From an uncultured Pseudomonadota bacterium (lineage in GTDB: Bacteria; Desulfobacterota; Syntrophorhabdia; Syntrophorhabdales; Syntrophorhabdaceae): a DNA stretch of 48,692 nucleotides. Each line of letters begins with the position of its first letter. Position 1 is the first letter of the stretch. Below are positions 16,203-24,749 of this stretch, piece after piece. The notes beneath the pieces were generated by a model, which was not told the DNA's origin, did no database searches, and saw only the letters and a program-made list of their open reading frames with translations. Made by a program: the position numbers and the translations under genes. The stretch covers positions 1 to 48,692 of the forward strand of contig CALMFJ010000014.1 of NCBI GenBank assembly GCA_937862865.1, given 5' to 3'.

Positions 16203-17831
16203 TTAAAACAGCCCCGGTTCCTGGAACTCGCCGAAGACGTCGCGGAAGACGCGGGCCATTTCGCCAACGGTCGTGTAGGCCTTGCAGCATTCGACAAGGG
16301 AGGGCATGACGTTCTTCCCTGCCCGCGCCGCCGCCTCCAGCTCCGTAAGTGTGCGTTTCACGTCGGCGTCGCTCCGTTCGCGCCTTAACTGTTTCAATGC
16401 CGCGATCTGCTTCTCGGCGGATTCGCCGGTATATTCATGGAGCTCGACCTCCATCGGCTCTCCTTCCGTGTAAATGTTGAGGCCGACCTTCTTCAGTTCC
16501 CCGGACTGGAGCCCTTTCTCGTACTCGTACGCCTGCTGGGATACGAGGCGCTGGACATATCCCGTGGCCACGGCCTGAGTGATCCCGCCGATCTTCTCGA
16601 TCTTCTCCATCTCCTCTTCGATCTTCTGCTCCATCTCCTTCGTGATGGTCTCGATGAAGTAGCTTCCCGCAAGCGGGTCGACCGTGTCGCGAAGGCCTAT
16701 CTCGTCCATAAGAAGCTGGAGCGTGCGAAGCGATATGATGGCCGAATGCGGTGTCGGGATCGTGTACGCCTCGTCGTAGCTGCACAGGGCGATCGTCTGC
16801 GCGCCGGCGAGCGCGGCGGACAGGGCGTAGTATGCGCCGCGCATGATATTGTTCTCGGGCTGGGCCTTCGTCAAGCCGTAGCCGCCTCCGCCGAACAGGC
16901 CCCTCAAATACATGTTCGAATCTTTCCTGACGCCGTACTTCTCTTTCAGGTTGCGCGCCCAGAGCTTGCGGGCCGCGCGGAACTTTGCCACCTGCTCCCA
17001 GATATTCCCGAACACATTGAGGTTGAACGAGAACCGGCCGACAAAATCATCGACGTCGTACCCTCGTTTGAGCACATTGTCGATGTAGGCGTTGGCGATG
17101 AGTATCGCGTAACCTATCTCCTGGGCGGGCGTCGCCCCCGACTCGCGGATATGGTACCCGCAGATGCTGACGGGGTTCGTCCTCGGCAGTGTCGTCATCG
17201 AGTACTCTATCGTGTCCCCGATAAGGTTCACCGCAGGCTCGACGGGAAAGATCCACGATCCCCTGCCGATCATCTCCTTCAGGATATCGTTCTGGGGCGT
17301 CGCCGATATCTTCTTCGGGTCGAACCCGTACTTTTCCGCAACGGCCTGGTACATGGCGAGCATGATCGACGCTACGGCGTTGATCGTGAGACCTGACCCG
17401 ATCTTTTCGAGGTTGATGCCCTTGAAGGCTATCTCGAAATCCCGCAGCGAGTCGATCGCCATGCCGACCCTTCCGACCTCTCCCTCCGCCATCGGGTCGT
17501 CCGAGTCATACCCCATCTGCGTCGGCAGGTCGAAGGCCACGTTGAGCCCGGTCTGCCCGTGCGATATCATGAGCCTGAAGCGCTCGTTCGATTCCTCGGG
17601 GGTCCCGAACCCGGTGTACTGGCGTGTGGTCCACGCCCGCGAGCGGAAACCTTCCGCATGGATGCCGCGCGTGAAAGGGTACTGCCCCGGCGGGGCGAGG
17701 TCTTTCTCGTAGGAGAACCCGACACGCTCTAAGTCTTCAGGCCCGTAACACGCCTTGACGTGTATGCCGGACTGCAGTTCAACATCGGTGATCCGATCCT
17801 TTTCATCCTTCGTATATCTGGCTACACCCAT
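16203..17831 (-). CDS. Methylmalonyl-CoA-mutase-family large subunit (B12-dependent acyl-CoA mutase)
   Basis: 542 aa, the substrate-binding TIM-barrel subunit of a split mutase; the B12 domain is a separate gene (17842-18240). It catalyses radical carbon-skeleton rearrangement of an acyl-CoA. TTRQYTGF (Y72), NDILKEMIGRGSW (R190) and GYHIRESG (H227) align with the methylmalonyl-CoA mutase residues that bind the free carboxylate and the radical intermediate. Tyr and Arg are kept, so the substrate should carry a carboxylate, unlike isobutyryl-CoA mutase. The residues after Arg (GSW) differ from the usual NTY, hinting at another substrate. AGGAGG precedes the ATG. MeaB (24749-25690) is its likely chaperone. 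An arylsuccinyl-CoA substrate is proposed from context; a true methylmalonyl-CoA mutase is the alternative. Confidence 0.9.
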   Translation of the reverse strand: MGVARYTKDEKDRITDVELQSGIHVKACYGPEDLERVGFSYEKDLAPPGQYPFTRGIHAEGFRSRAWTTRQYTGFGTPEESNERFRLMISHGQTGLNVAFDLPTQMGYDSDDPMAEGEVGRVGMAIDSLRDFEIAFKGINLEKIGSGLTINAVASIMLAMYQAVAEKYGFDPKKISATPQNDILKEMIGRGSWIFPVEPAVNLIGDTIEYSMTTLPRTNPVSICGYHIRESGATPAQEIGYAILIANAYIDNVLKRGYDVDDFVGRFSFNLNVFGNIWEQVAKFRAARKLWARNLKEKYGVRKDSNMYLRGLFGGGGYGLTKAQPENNIMRGAYYALSAALAGAQTIALCSYDEAYTIPTPHSAIISLRTLQLLMDEIGLRDTVDPLAGSYFIETITKEMEQKIEEEMEKIEKIGGITQAVATGYVQRLVSQQAYEYEKGLQSGELKKVGLNIYTEGEPMEVELHEYTGESAEKQIAALKQLRRERSDADVKRTLTELEAAARAGKNVMPSLVECCKAYTTVGEMARVFRDVFGEFQEPGLF

Positions 17832-17841
17832 GGATGCCTCC

Positions 17842-18240
17842 TCAGGACTTCACGTTTGCGGTGATAAAACCGGTGATCTCGGCGAACGGCGTTCCGCCGG
17901 GGAACACTCCCCCGGCTCCGAGCTCTTTCAGCTTCGGGATATCCCGGTTGGGTATGACGCCGCCGACAACGACCATCTTGTCGCCGATGCCCTCCTCCTT
18001 CGCTTTCTTTACCAGCTTTTCCGTGATAGGGATATGCGCGCCGCTCATGATGGACAGCCCGATCACATCGACATCCTCCTCGACCGCTATCCGTATGATC
18101 TGATCGACCGTCTTGTGAAGCCCGGTATAGATCACCTCCATACCCGCCTCCTTCAATGCGTGGGCCACCACTTTCGCACCGCGGTCATGTCCGTCCAAAC
18201 CCGGCTTGGCTACTAAGATCTTAATGGGCCTTCTGTTCAC
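17842..18240 (-). CDS. B12-binding small subunit of acyl-CoA mutase
   Basis: 132 aa, a stand-alone cobalamin-binding Rossmann-like domain. The signature DGHDRG (residues 16-21) supplies the lower cobalt ligand H18; the LSIMSGAH and VVGGVIP segments line the nucleotide-tail pocket. It pairs with the large subunit encoded 10 bases downstream. The start is GTG at 18240, chosen because GGAGGCATCC lies directly upstream; the same GGAGGCATCC precedes the large-subunit ATG, so both are probably translated at similar rates. Length and motif match split methylmalonyl-CoA or isobutyryl-CoA mutase small subunits. Confidence 0.93.
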   Translation of the reverse strand: MNRRPIKILVAKPGLDGHDRGAKVVAHALKEAGMEVIYTGLHKTVDQIIRIAVEEDVDVIGLSIMSGAHIPITEKLVKKAKEEGIGDKMVVVGGVIPNRDIPKLKELGAGGVFPGGTPFAEITGFITANVKS

Positions 18241-18279
18241 GGATGCCTCCTTCGTGTATCTCTCCTGTTCCCCTGCCCT

Positions 18280-18999
18280 TCATACCGTATTGCCCGCATC
18301 CAATTCCTGGATGATCAGGTCCATCCCCCGGAGAATATGTTTCTTGACCAATTGCTCCACCTTCTTCTTGTCCTTGAGGCGCATCGCCCTGACCATGTCC
18401 TCGTGGTCGTGAAGCGAGACCTGTGCATAATGCTCGGACGTGAGAAGAGGCCTGCGGTAGCGATGGATCGCGTCCCGGAAACTGTTGATGAGGGAGTAGA
18501 GTTTCTCGCTTCCCGCCGCCCTGTATATGATCTCGTGGAACTGGCTGTTCAGCTGCATGAGCTTATCGGTATTGCTTCCCTTTTTTTCCAGGGCCGCCCT
18601 GTACGCACGGATGCTGTCTTCGAGCTTCTTCAATATCTCATCATCGATATGCTCCGTCGCGAGGTATGCCGCATAGCTCTCGAGCAGGGCCCTTATCCCG
18701 AGGGTCTCCTCGATCTCCTTGCGGCTTAAGCCCTTGACGACAAACCCCCGCACGCCGGACCGCTCGACGAGGCCTTCCTGTTCCAGTTTCTTGACCGCCT
18801 CGCGCACCGGCACCCTGCTCACCTCCATAAGGGAGGAAAGCTGGTTTTCGATGAGCCTCTGCCCGGGAGGGATATCTCCCTTGACAATCGCCTGCTTCAG
18901 GTAATCGTAAGCGATGTCACCCATGGAACGTGGTTTGCCGAGGGCCCGGATACCTTTGAGCTGCCCTGCCTTCGCCGGTGCTTTCTTCGAACTCTCCAT
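18280..18999 (-). CDS. GntR-family regulator, FadR/FCD subgroup
   Basis: 239 aa. An N-terminal winged helix-turn-helix (about residues 30-90, with PPGQRLIENQLSSLMEVSR and VPVREAVKKLEQEGL) is followed by a helical FCD effector domain. Candidate metal-ligand residues in the FCD domain are in QFHEII, HDHEDM and KKHIL. The start at 18999 was chosen because GGGGAG lies six bases upstream; a longer start at 19023 lacks a ribosome site. The gene sits inside the catabolic operon between fixX and the mutase genes, so it is likely autoregulated. It is the best candidate to bind the GTATAC palindromes at 27003, 27098 and 28504. The effector is probably the pathway substrate or a CoA intermediate (inference). 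Confidence 0.9.
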   Translation of the reverse strand: MESSKKAPAKAGQLKGIRALGKPRSMGDIAYDYLKQAIVKGDIPPGQRLIENQLSSLMEVSRVPVREAVKKLEQEGLVERSGVRGFVVKGLSRKEIEETLGIRALLESYAAYLATEHIDDEILKKLEDSIRAYRAALEKKGSNTDKLMQLNSQFHEIIYRAAGSEKLYSLINSFRDAIHRYRRPLLTSEHYAQVSLHDHEDMVRAMRLKDKKKVEQLVKKHILRGMDLIIQELDAGNTV

Positions 19000-19015
19000 C
19001 CCGTGCTCCCCTGTA

Positions 19016-19297
19016 TTATCCATACCTGTATTGGACCCCGTATTCCCCTGAAGGATAATCCCACACGATCGAGCCATAGGTGCAGGCAACAAGGCATGTC
19101 CCGCATTCGAGGCACCCGGCGTACTCGACCACCATCTCACCGGTCTCCTCGTTCTTCGAGTACAGATGGGCCGGGCACACCTTTACGCACATACGCTCCC
19201 TGCAGCCCGCGCATATCGCCTGATTGAGCTGGATATGGCTCTTGACGTCGTTCTTTATTGCATTGAGGGCAATCTTTTCCTCAACTTTCTTTGTCAT
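19016..19297 (-). CDS. fixX: FixX-type ferredoxin
   Basis: 93 aa. Two cysteine groups: C29, C32, C37, C41 and C62, C65, C68, C72, with CPAHLY and GCLECGTC in between as in FixX/YdiT ferredoxin-like proteins that partner FixC. It carries electrons from the FixAB flavoprotein and FixC toward the quinone pool. The gene overlaps the 3' end of fixC by four bases and ends 16 bases before the GntR gene. GAGGAAATT precedes the ATG. Confidence 0.93.
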   Translation of the reverse strand: MTKKVEEKIALNAIKNDVKSHIQLNQAICAGCRERMCVKVCPAHLYSKNEETGEMVVEYAGCLECGTCLVACTYGSIVWDYPSGEYGVQYRYG

Positions 19298-20583
19298 AAT
19301 TTCCTCGCGGCAAGAAGGTCTTTTATCGTGTCCATATTGAGGACATATTTCTTCGCGACACGCTTCGCCGATGTGTACAGGCCTTCTTTCGGCCTGTCAC
19401 TTATCGTGAACAGCTCGTCGAACATTTCGCAGATAAACCGGGGATACACGGTGAAGAGGCGCTTGTTGTCGAGCACCTCCCGGGCGTTCCGGAACGTCTC
19501 CATGTCGGGCAGGACAAAGCTCTCCTTGAGCCTCTTCTCGTATCCCGCAAGAGCGCCGGCCGATGTGTCGTTCTTATTGAGTGCCTCGATGGCCGTCTCG
19601 GCCGCAAGGACGCCCGATGCGACGGCGAATTCCATGCCCCTGACGGTAAGCCCCAGGTTAAGCGCGAAGCCCGCCGCATCACCCGCGATGAGCATGCCGT
19701 CCCTGACGAGCTTCGGCATCGTGCCGATCCCCGCCTCGGAAATGATGTGGGCCGAATATTCCTTTAACTCCCCTCCCCTGATATAGCGTGCAACCTCGGG
19801 CCGTGCCGTGAAAGACTCCATGAGCGACGGCGCGTCAAGGCCGCTCTCGTTGAGCGCAAGCTGGTGTATGCCGATGACGAGGCCGAGCGACAGCGTGTCC
19901 TGGTTCGTATAGAGGAAACCCCCGCCGAACATTCCCCGCGTGAGGGAGCCCATGTAGAGGCCGGCGGCACCCTCGTCGCCTTCAAGGCCGAAGCGGTCTT
20001 CGATAATCTTCCGGTCAAGCTGGTATATTTCCTTCACGGCCACAGCCAGGTCCCCGGGCTTGTGAGCCCCGCGCATCCCGGCCTTCTGCGCCATGAAGGA
20101 CAGGGCGCCGTCCGCCGCAATAACGACGTGCGCGCCGATCTCCTCCGCACCCGACCGGATGCCCGCTACCTTGCCGTCTTCCCACAGCAGGTCCTCCACC
20201 TTCTTCCTGGGGATGATGAACGCGCCCCTGGCGGCCGCCTGGTCGGCAAACCAGCTGTCGAACTTCGCCCGTAAGACCGTGTAGCTCATGTACGGCTCCT
20301 GCCGCCATTTCGCGTTCGCGTACTCGAACGAGACCGCACCCGCGTCGTCGAGGACCGTAATCATCTCTTTTACGACATGGCGTTCGAACGGGGCTGCATC
20401 GATGATGCCGGGCAGGTATTTCCGGATGGGGCCCACGTAGATCCGTCCCCCCGTCACGTTCTTGCTCCCCGGCGCATCCCCGCGTTCGAGCAGGATGACC
20501 TGCTTTCCTGCATCCGCCAGCTTATATGCGGCCGAGAGGCCGGCAAGGCCGCCCCCGACCACGATGGCATCTATTTTATCCAT
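19294..20583 (-). CDS. fixC: FixC-type electron-transfer flavoprotein:quinone oxidoreductase
   Basis: 429 aa. An N-terminal dinucleotide fold (VVGGGLAGLSAAYKLADAG, residues 8-26) binds FAD, a mid-chain GDAAGF motif near 300 is the second FAD contact, and the C-terminal tail is typical of FixC/YdiS. With FixA, FixB and FixX it forms a membrane-associated complex linking NADH or acyl-CoA oxidation to ferredoxin and quinone. The ATG overlaps the fixB stop (TAATG). Within this operon, two acyl-CoA dehydrogenase genes precede fixA, so electrons from those reactions are the likely input (inference). Confidence 0.93.
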   Translation of the reverse strand: MDKIDAIVVGGGLAGLSAAYKLADAGKQVILLERGDAPGSKNVTGGRIYVGPIRKYLPGIIDAAPFERHVVKEMITVLDDAGAVSFEYANAKWRQEPYMSYTVLRAKFDSWFADQAAARGAFIIPRKKVEDLLWEDGKVAGIRSGAEEIGAHVVIAADGALSFMAQKAGMRGAHKPGDLAVAVKEIYQLDRKIIEDRFGLEGDEGAAGLYMGSLTRGMFGGGFLYTNQDTLSLGLVIGIHQLALNESGLDAPSLMESFTARPEVARYIRGGELKEYSAHIISEAGIGTMPKLVRDGMLIAGDAAGFALNLGLTVRGMEFAVASGVLAAETAIEALNKNDTSAGALAGYEKRLKESFVLPDMETFRNAREVLDNKRLFTVYPRFICEMFDELFTISDRPKEGLYTSAKRVAKKYVLNMDTIKDLLAARKL

Positions 20584-21560
20584 TATCCCTTTTCCTTGCG
20601 TTTCCTTATTTCTTCCGTCATTGCCGGCAGCACGTCAAAGAGGTCGCCGACGATCCCGTAATTGGCGTAATTGAAGATGATCGCGTTCGCATCGCGGTTG
20701 ATCGCAACCACGACCTTCGCGGTGTCCATTCCCATGATGTGGTGGATCGCCCCCGATATGCCCGCGCCGATGTACAGCTTCGGCGATACGGTCTTCCCGC
20801 TCTTGCCGATCTGGTCCGCCTGATCGCGCCATTTCGCGTCGACGACCGAACGGGTCGCCCCGACCGTCGCCCCGATAAGGGCCGCCATGTCCTCGAGGAG
20901 CTTGAAGTTCTCGGCAGCCTTGAGGCCGCGTCCGCCCGCCACGATAAGGTCGGCTTCCGTGAGATCGACCGCACCCTCCTTCGCTTCGGCGCGGCGCAAG
21001 AGTTTCGTCCGGACGGTGCCCTCCGGGACCCCCGCCGGCTTTTCAACGTATTCTCCCTGTATGCCGCCGGGCATATCCAGCCCGAAGCTGTTCGGCCGCA
21101 TTGTGACGACAACCGGTGCCCGGAACGAGACCTCCGCGAATACCTTCCCGCCGAATTGCGGCCGCACGAATGTCATCGGATCGCCGTCCCAGTTGGCCTG
21201 CGTGGCGTCCGATATCATCCCGGCATCGAGCATCACCGCGACGCGGGGAAGGAAATCCCTCCCGATGCCCGTTGCCCCTGCCATGACGATCTTCGCCCCA
21301 ATCTCCTTCGCGTAACCCGCAACGGCATATGCATATCCTTCCGGGCTGTATGCGGCGAGAGAGGCATCGGTAAGATTGACGACCTTAGGCACCATGGTGA
21401 GGAGCCTCTCCTTTGCCCCTTGCGAAAGCGCCCCGCAGCACACGGCCTCCACGGCGAACCTGCCGCCGGCGGCAACCCGTGCCCCTTCGCATAAAAGCTC
21501 CAGGGAGGCCTTCCTGATCTCATCACCTTTCGTCTCGACGAATATAATGATCGTGTCCAT
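20583..21560 (-). CDS. fixB: Electron-transfer flavoprotein alpha subunit (FixB)
   Basis: 325 aa, full length for EtfA/FixB. The C-terminal FAD domain contains GATRSVVDAKW, TVSPKLYIGAGISGAIHH and INRDANAIIFNYANYGIVGD, the classic alpha-subunit FAD-binding stretches. Partner of FixA (21571-22341). It could belong to either a bifurcating or a simple ETF; the presence of fixC and fixX favours the bifurcating FixABCX type. The gap to fixA is 10 bases and to fixC nil. Confidence 0.94.
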   Translation of the reverse strand: MDTIIIFVETKGDEIRKASLELLCEGARVAAGGRFAVEAVCCGALSQGAKERLLTMVPKVVNLTDASLAAYSPEGYAYAVAGYAKEIGAKIVMAGATGIGRDFLPRVAVMLDAGMISDATQANWDGDPMTFVRPQFGGKVFAEVSFRAPVVVTMRPNSFGLDMPGGIQGEYVEKPAGVPEGTVRTKLLRRAEAKEGAVDLTEADLIVAGGRGLKAAENFKLLEDMAALIGATVGATRSVVDAKWRDQADQIGKSGKTVSPKLYIGAGISGAIHHIMGMDTAKVVVAINRDANAIIFNYANYGIVGDLFDVLPAMTEEIRKRKEKG

Positions 21561-21570
21561 ATCGCCTCCC

Positions 21571-22341
21571 CTATATGGCCCGCTCGACGTCGGCGAGGAT
21601 CCGCACGATCTCCGCCGCTGCCTGCGCGGGCTCTCCCTCGATGAACTGCACGGCCGGGCGCTTCTTCGGCGGCAGGTACCTGAGGACGGATGTCTTTTCT
21701 CCGGCGTCCTTCGACACGCCGAGGCTGTCTATCGTAAGCTTCGGTATCTGGGCCTTCATCGCCTTCATGACGCCGGTAATGAGAGGGACCCGCGGTTCGT
21801 TCAGCCCTTTCTGTGCCGTAAAGACTGCAGGAAGCCCCACCTCTATGACCTCGGTTGTGCCCTCGAGAGAGGATTCCGCGGTCGCTTTCCCGTCGGCGAT
21901 ATCGAGCTTGACTATGACGCCGACATGGGGCAGGCCCAAAAACTGGGCAACCATCTGCGGCACCTCGGCCCGGTCCCTGTCTATGGCCTGCCGCCCGCAC
22001 AGGATGATGTCGAAGGTCTCTTTCTGCAAGGCCCGGCTCAGTGCGAGGGCCGTGTCGTACCCGTCACGCGCCGCGAACGATTCATCCTCGATGAGGACCG
22101 CCTCGTCCGCTCCCATGGCGATGGCCGTGCGCAGGGCCTCTATCGCCTTCGGCCCGCCGAGGCAGATGATCTTGACCGGACCTCCGTGTTTCTCCTTGAG
22201 CCGCAGCGCCTCTTCCAGCGCGAACTCGTCGAAAAGGTTTATTGCAAACTTCGGCTCGATATTGAGATCTTTCCCGCTCGCCGCTATTTCCACGAGCGCC
22301 TCCGGGTCGGGGACCTGCTTTACCAGAACTATGATATTCAT
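21571..22341 (-). CDS. fixA: Electron-transfer flavoprotein beta subunit (FixA)
   Basis: 256 aa. It begins MNIIVLVKQVPDPE, typical for EtfB, and contains VKIICLGG, LRTAIAMGADEAVLI and the CGRQAIDRDRAEVPQ loop that lines the nucleotide/FAD pocket in FixA-type proteins. The start at 22341 (ATG, GAGG upstream) is preferred over an in-frame TTG three codons earlier. It follows two acyl-CoA dehydrogenase genes by 41 bases and heads the fixABCX set. Electron acceptor for the dehydrogenases is the inferred role. Confidence 0.94.
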   Translation of the reverse strand: MNIIVLVKQVPDPEALVEIAASGKDLNIEPKFAINLFDEFALEEALRLKEKHGGPVKIICLGGPKAIEALRTAIAMGADEAVLIEDESFAARDGYDTALALSRALQKETFDIILCGRQAIDRDRAEVPQMVAQFLGLPHVGVIVKLDIADGKATAESSLEGTTEVIEVGLPAVFTAQKGLNEPRVPLITGVMKAMKAQIPKLTIDSLGVSKDAGEKTSVLRYLPPKKRPAVQFIEGEPAQAAAEIVRILADVERAI

Positions 22342-22382
22342 ATCACGCAACCTCGCTCATCCTTCACGCGGACAGCCCATGC

Positions 22383-23531
22383 TTACGCCTTCCCGATAAG
22401 GAGCCGTCCCATAAAATCCTTCAGTATCTCGTGCGTGCCGCCTCCATACAGAAGAAAGCGCGCATCCCTGAAATGGCGCGCCGGATTGTATTCGTTGGCA
22501 AACGCATTGGCACCCCAGATCCTGGTAACCTCGTCGACGACCTTGCAGCACGTCTCTGTCGCGAACATCTTTGCCATGGCGGCCTCGATGCGGCTCGGCA
22601 GCTTTTCCTTCATCTTCCACGCCGCGGAATAGATAAGGAGCCTCGACGCCTCCATCTCCGTGGCCATATCCGCGAATTTTGCCCTGATGAGCTGGTAATT
22701 ACCGATCGGCTTCCCGAAGGCTATCCGCTTGCGGGCATATTCGAGCCCCTCGTCGTAGGCGGCCTGGGCGATACCCATTGCCATCGCACCCGTCATGACA
22801 CGGACCTCGTCGAGGATCTCGGCGAGGTACTCGACACCCTTGTTGAGCTCGATGCCGAGGAGGTTCTCCTCGGGTATCCTGACGTTGTCGAAGACAAGCT
22901 CGCCCGTCACGGTGCCCCGGCAGCCCAATTTATCGAGGACCTGGCCCGGGGAAAACCCCGGGGTCCCCTTCTCCACCAGGAAGAAATTGAGGCCCTTTGC
23001 GCCGAGAGAGAGGTCCGTCGTCGCGAGGACGGTCGCGAAATCGGCAACGGGGCCGTTCGTTATCCACATCTTCGTCCCGTTGATGATCCATTCGCTGCCG
23101 TCTTTCACCGCCGTCGTGCGCGTCGCCGCCAGGTCGGAGCCGGACTGGTCTTCAGTAAAGCACATCGTCGCGACCTTCTCACCCCTCATGGCGGGGAAGA
23201 GACAGCGCTCCTTGATCGCCTGCGACCCGAAACGGTAGACAAAGTACGTCCCCATCAGGATGTTCATGATGACGCTCTGGGCAAAACCGACAGAGCCGCG
23301 CGCGATCTGCTCATAGAAAATCATCGCCGTCACGGGGTCCGCGTTCATCCCCCCGATCTCCTCGGGGTAACGCAGGCCGAGGTACCCGAGCTTCGTAAAA
23401 TCCTTCCACAATTCCCAGGGGAACTCGTCCTTCTCGTCGATCTCGCGCGCCTTTGGCACGACCATCTTATCGACCGTGTCCGTTATGATCTTTTTGAAGA
23501 ATTCCTGCTCCTCCGTAAAAGCAAAATTCAT
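22383..23531 (-). CDS. Acyl-CoA dehydrogenase (isovaleryl/long-chain-type active site)
   Basis: 382 aa, complete acyl-CoA dehydrogenase: N-terminal helical domain, middle beta domain with CFTEDQSGSD (FAD/substrate loop near 124-133) and WITNG, and C-terminal helical domain ending in YGGGTHEI. In most family members the last motif is YEGT with the catalytic Glu; here it is Gly, and a Glu is instead present at E242 in DEVRVMTG, the position used by isovaleryl- and long-chain acyl-CoA dehydrogenases. The enzyme is therefore probably active, on a branched or bulky acyl-CoA. It is about 12 bases downstream of a paralogue (23543-24703). Oxidative decarboxylation of an aryl-malonyl-CoA type substrate is one possibility (inference). 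Confidence 0.92.
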   Translation of the reverse strand: MNFAFTEEQEFFKKIITDTVDKMVVPKAREIDEKDEFPWELWKDFTKLGYLGLRYPEEIGGMNADPVTAMIFYEQIARGSVGFAQSVIMNILMGTYFVYRFGSQAIKERCLFPAMRGEKVATMCFTEDQSGSDLAATRTTAVKDGSEWIINGTKMWITNGPVADFATVLATTDLSLGAKGLNFFLVEKGTPGFSPGQVLDKLGCRGTVTGELVFDNVRIPEENLLGIELNKGVEYLAEILDEVRVMTGAMAMGIAQAAYDEGLEYARKRIAFGKPIGNYQLIRAKFADMATEMEASRLLIYSAAWKMKEKLPSRIEAAMAKMFATETCCKVVDEVTRIWGANAFANEYNPARHFRDARFLLYGGGTHEILKDFMGRLLIGKA

Positions 23532-23542
23532 ACACCCCTCCT

Positions 23543-24703
23543 TCAGTTGGTCTCGAAATCGGATCTTTTCATTATGTCCTTTGCGATGATCGACTTCAAT
23601 ATCTCCGACGTCCCGCCGCCGAAAAGCAGGAACCGGCCGTCCCGGAAATAACGCTGCGCCGGGTATTCCTGAGCGATCCCGTACGCGCCATGTATCCGCG
23701 ACACCTCGTCAACGACATAGCATGCTGTTTCTGTCGAGTAGAACTTTGCCATGGCGGACTCTTTCGCCGTCAATTTTCCCCTGTCCTTGAGCCATGCCGC
23801 GTGGTACGTCAAAAACTCCGCGGCCTTTATCCTTACATCCATCTCGGCCAGCTTCTCTTCGATAAGCTGAAATTTACCGATGGGCCTCCCGAACGCCTCA
23901 CGCTGACGGGCATAGGTAAGGCCCGCCACAAAGGCGCTCTTCGCAAGGCCCAGGCCCAAACCGGCGATCATGATCCTGATCTCGCTCAATATGTCATTGA
24001 GATATTTTGCGCCCTTTCCCTCTTCACCCATGAGGCTATCCGCGGGGACCTGGCACTCGTCGAATATGAGTTCCATCGTGGCCGCGCCGCGGGCAGACAT
24101 CTTCTCGATCTTCTGTCCCGTCGAAAAACCGGGTGTGCCCTTTTCGACGAGGAAGAAACCGATCCCGCCGAGCCGTTTCTCCGGATCGGTCGTTGCCGCG
24201 ACCGTCACAAAATCGGCGACGTCCCCGTCCGTGATCCAGAGTTTGCGGCCCGTCAGTATATATCCCCTGTCGTTGCGCACAGCCCTCGTCCTGATCCCGC
24301 CAAGGTCGGAACCGCAGTCAGGCTCCGTAAACGCGATCGTGCCGATCCTTTCGCCCTTTATTGCCGGGAGAAGGCATCTTCTCTTCTGCGCGGCGTTGCC
24401 GAACCGGTATATGAAATCCGTTCCCATCAGGCACTGCATCGTGACGATGGCCGCGAACCCGATCGACACCCGGGCAAGTTCTTCAGCCAGTATCGTGAAA
24501 GATATGCAGTCGGCGCCCATGCCGCCCACATCCGACGGATAGCGTATACCGTAGTACCCGAGGGCGCCGAGCTCGCGAAAGAGCTCCCCCGGGAACGCAT
24601 CACTTTTGTCAATGGAATCCGCGAACGGTGCCACAATACGCTCGAGTGCGCGCGACACCTGCCCCTTAAAAAACTTCTGCTCCTCAGTCAACGAAAAGTC
24701 CAT
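23543..24703 (-). CDS. Acyl-CoA dehydrogenase, paralogue of the following gene
   Basis: 386 aa. Same architecture as the 382-aa neighbour: AFTEPDCGSD near 124-133, WITDGD, and a C-terminal FGGGTSEI in which the usual catalytic YEGT Glu is Gly. A Glu at E241 (SEIRIMIAG) occupies the isovaleryl-type catalytic position. The two proteins are aligned almost residue for residue and are clearly tandem paralogues, though diverged; they may form a heteromer or act on successive substrates. The nearest family outside is benzylsuccinyl- or isovaleryl-type dehydrogenases by motif. The gap upstream (24704-24748) contains a short CCCATTG repeat. Confidence 0.92.
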   Translation of the reverse strand: MDFSLTEEQKFFKGQVSRALERIVAPFADSIDKSDAFPGELFRELGALGYYGIRYPSDVGGMGADCISFTILAEELARVSIGFAAIVTMQCLMGTDFIYRFGNAAQKRRCLLPAIKGERIGTIAFTEPDCGSDLGGIRTRAVRNDRGYILTGRKLWITDGDVADFVTVAATTDPEKRLGGIGFFLVEKGTPGFSTGQKIEKMSARGAATMELIFDECQVPADSLMGEEGKGAKYLNDILSEIRIMIAGLGLGLAKSAFVAGLTYARQREAFGRPIGKFQLIEEKLAEMDVRIKAAEFLTYHAAWLKDRGKLTAKESAMAKFYSTETACYVVDEVSRIHGAYGIAQEYPAQRYFRDGRFLLFGGGTSEILKSIIAKDIMKRSDFETN

Positions 24704-24730
24704 CTACACTCCAACCCGTCGCCTTTCCCT

Positions 24731-24749
24731 ATTGCCCATTGCCCATTGC
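24731..24749. repeat. Short tandem repeat ATTGCCC
   Basis: Two and a half copies of ATTGCCC between the MeaB and acyl-CoA dehydrogenase genes. It resembles the CCCAT-rich intergenic repeats at 32690-32756 and 43167-43203. No other signal is seen in this 45-base gap. Confidence 0.6.

Noticed and set aside
16203-18240. Ordinary propionate (methylmalonyl-CoA) pathway
   Set aside because: No propionyl-CoA carboxylase or transcarboxylase genes are present, the epimerase-fold protein lacks a ligand His and the neighbours are heterocycle/aryl-acid enzymes. Not excluded, but less likely.
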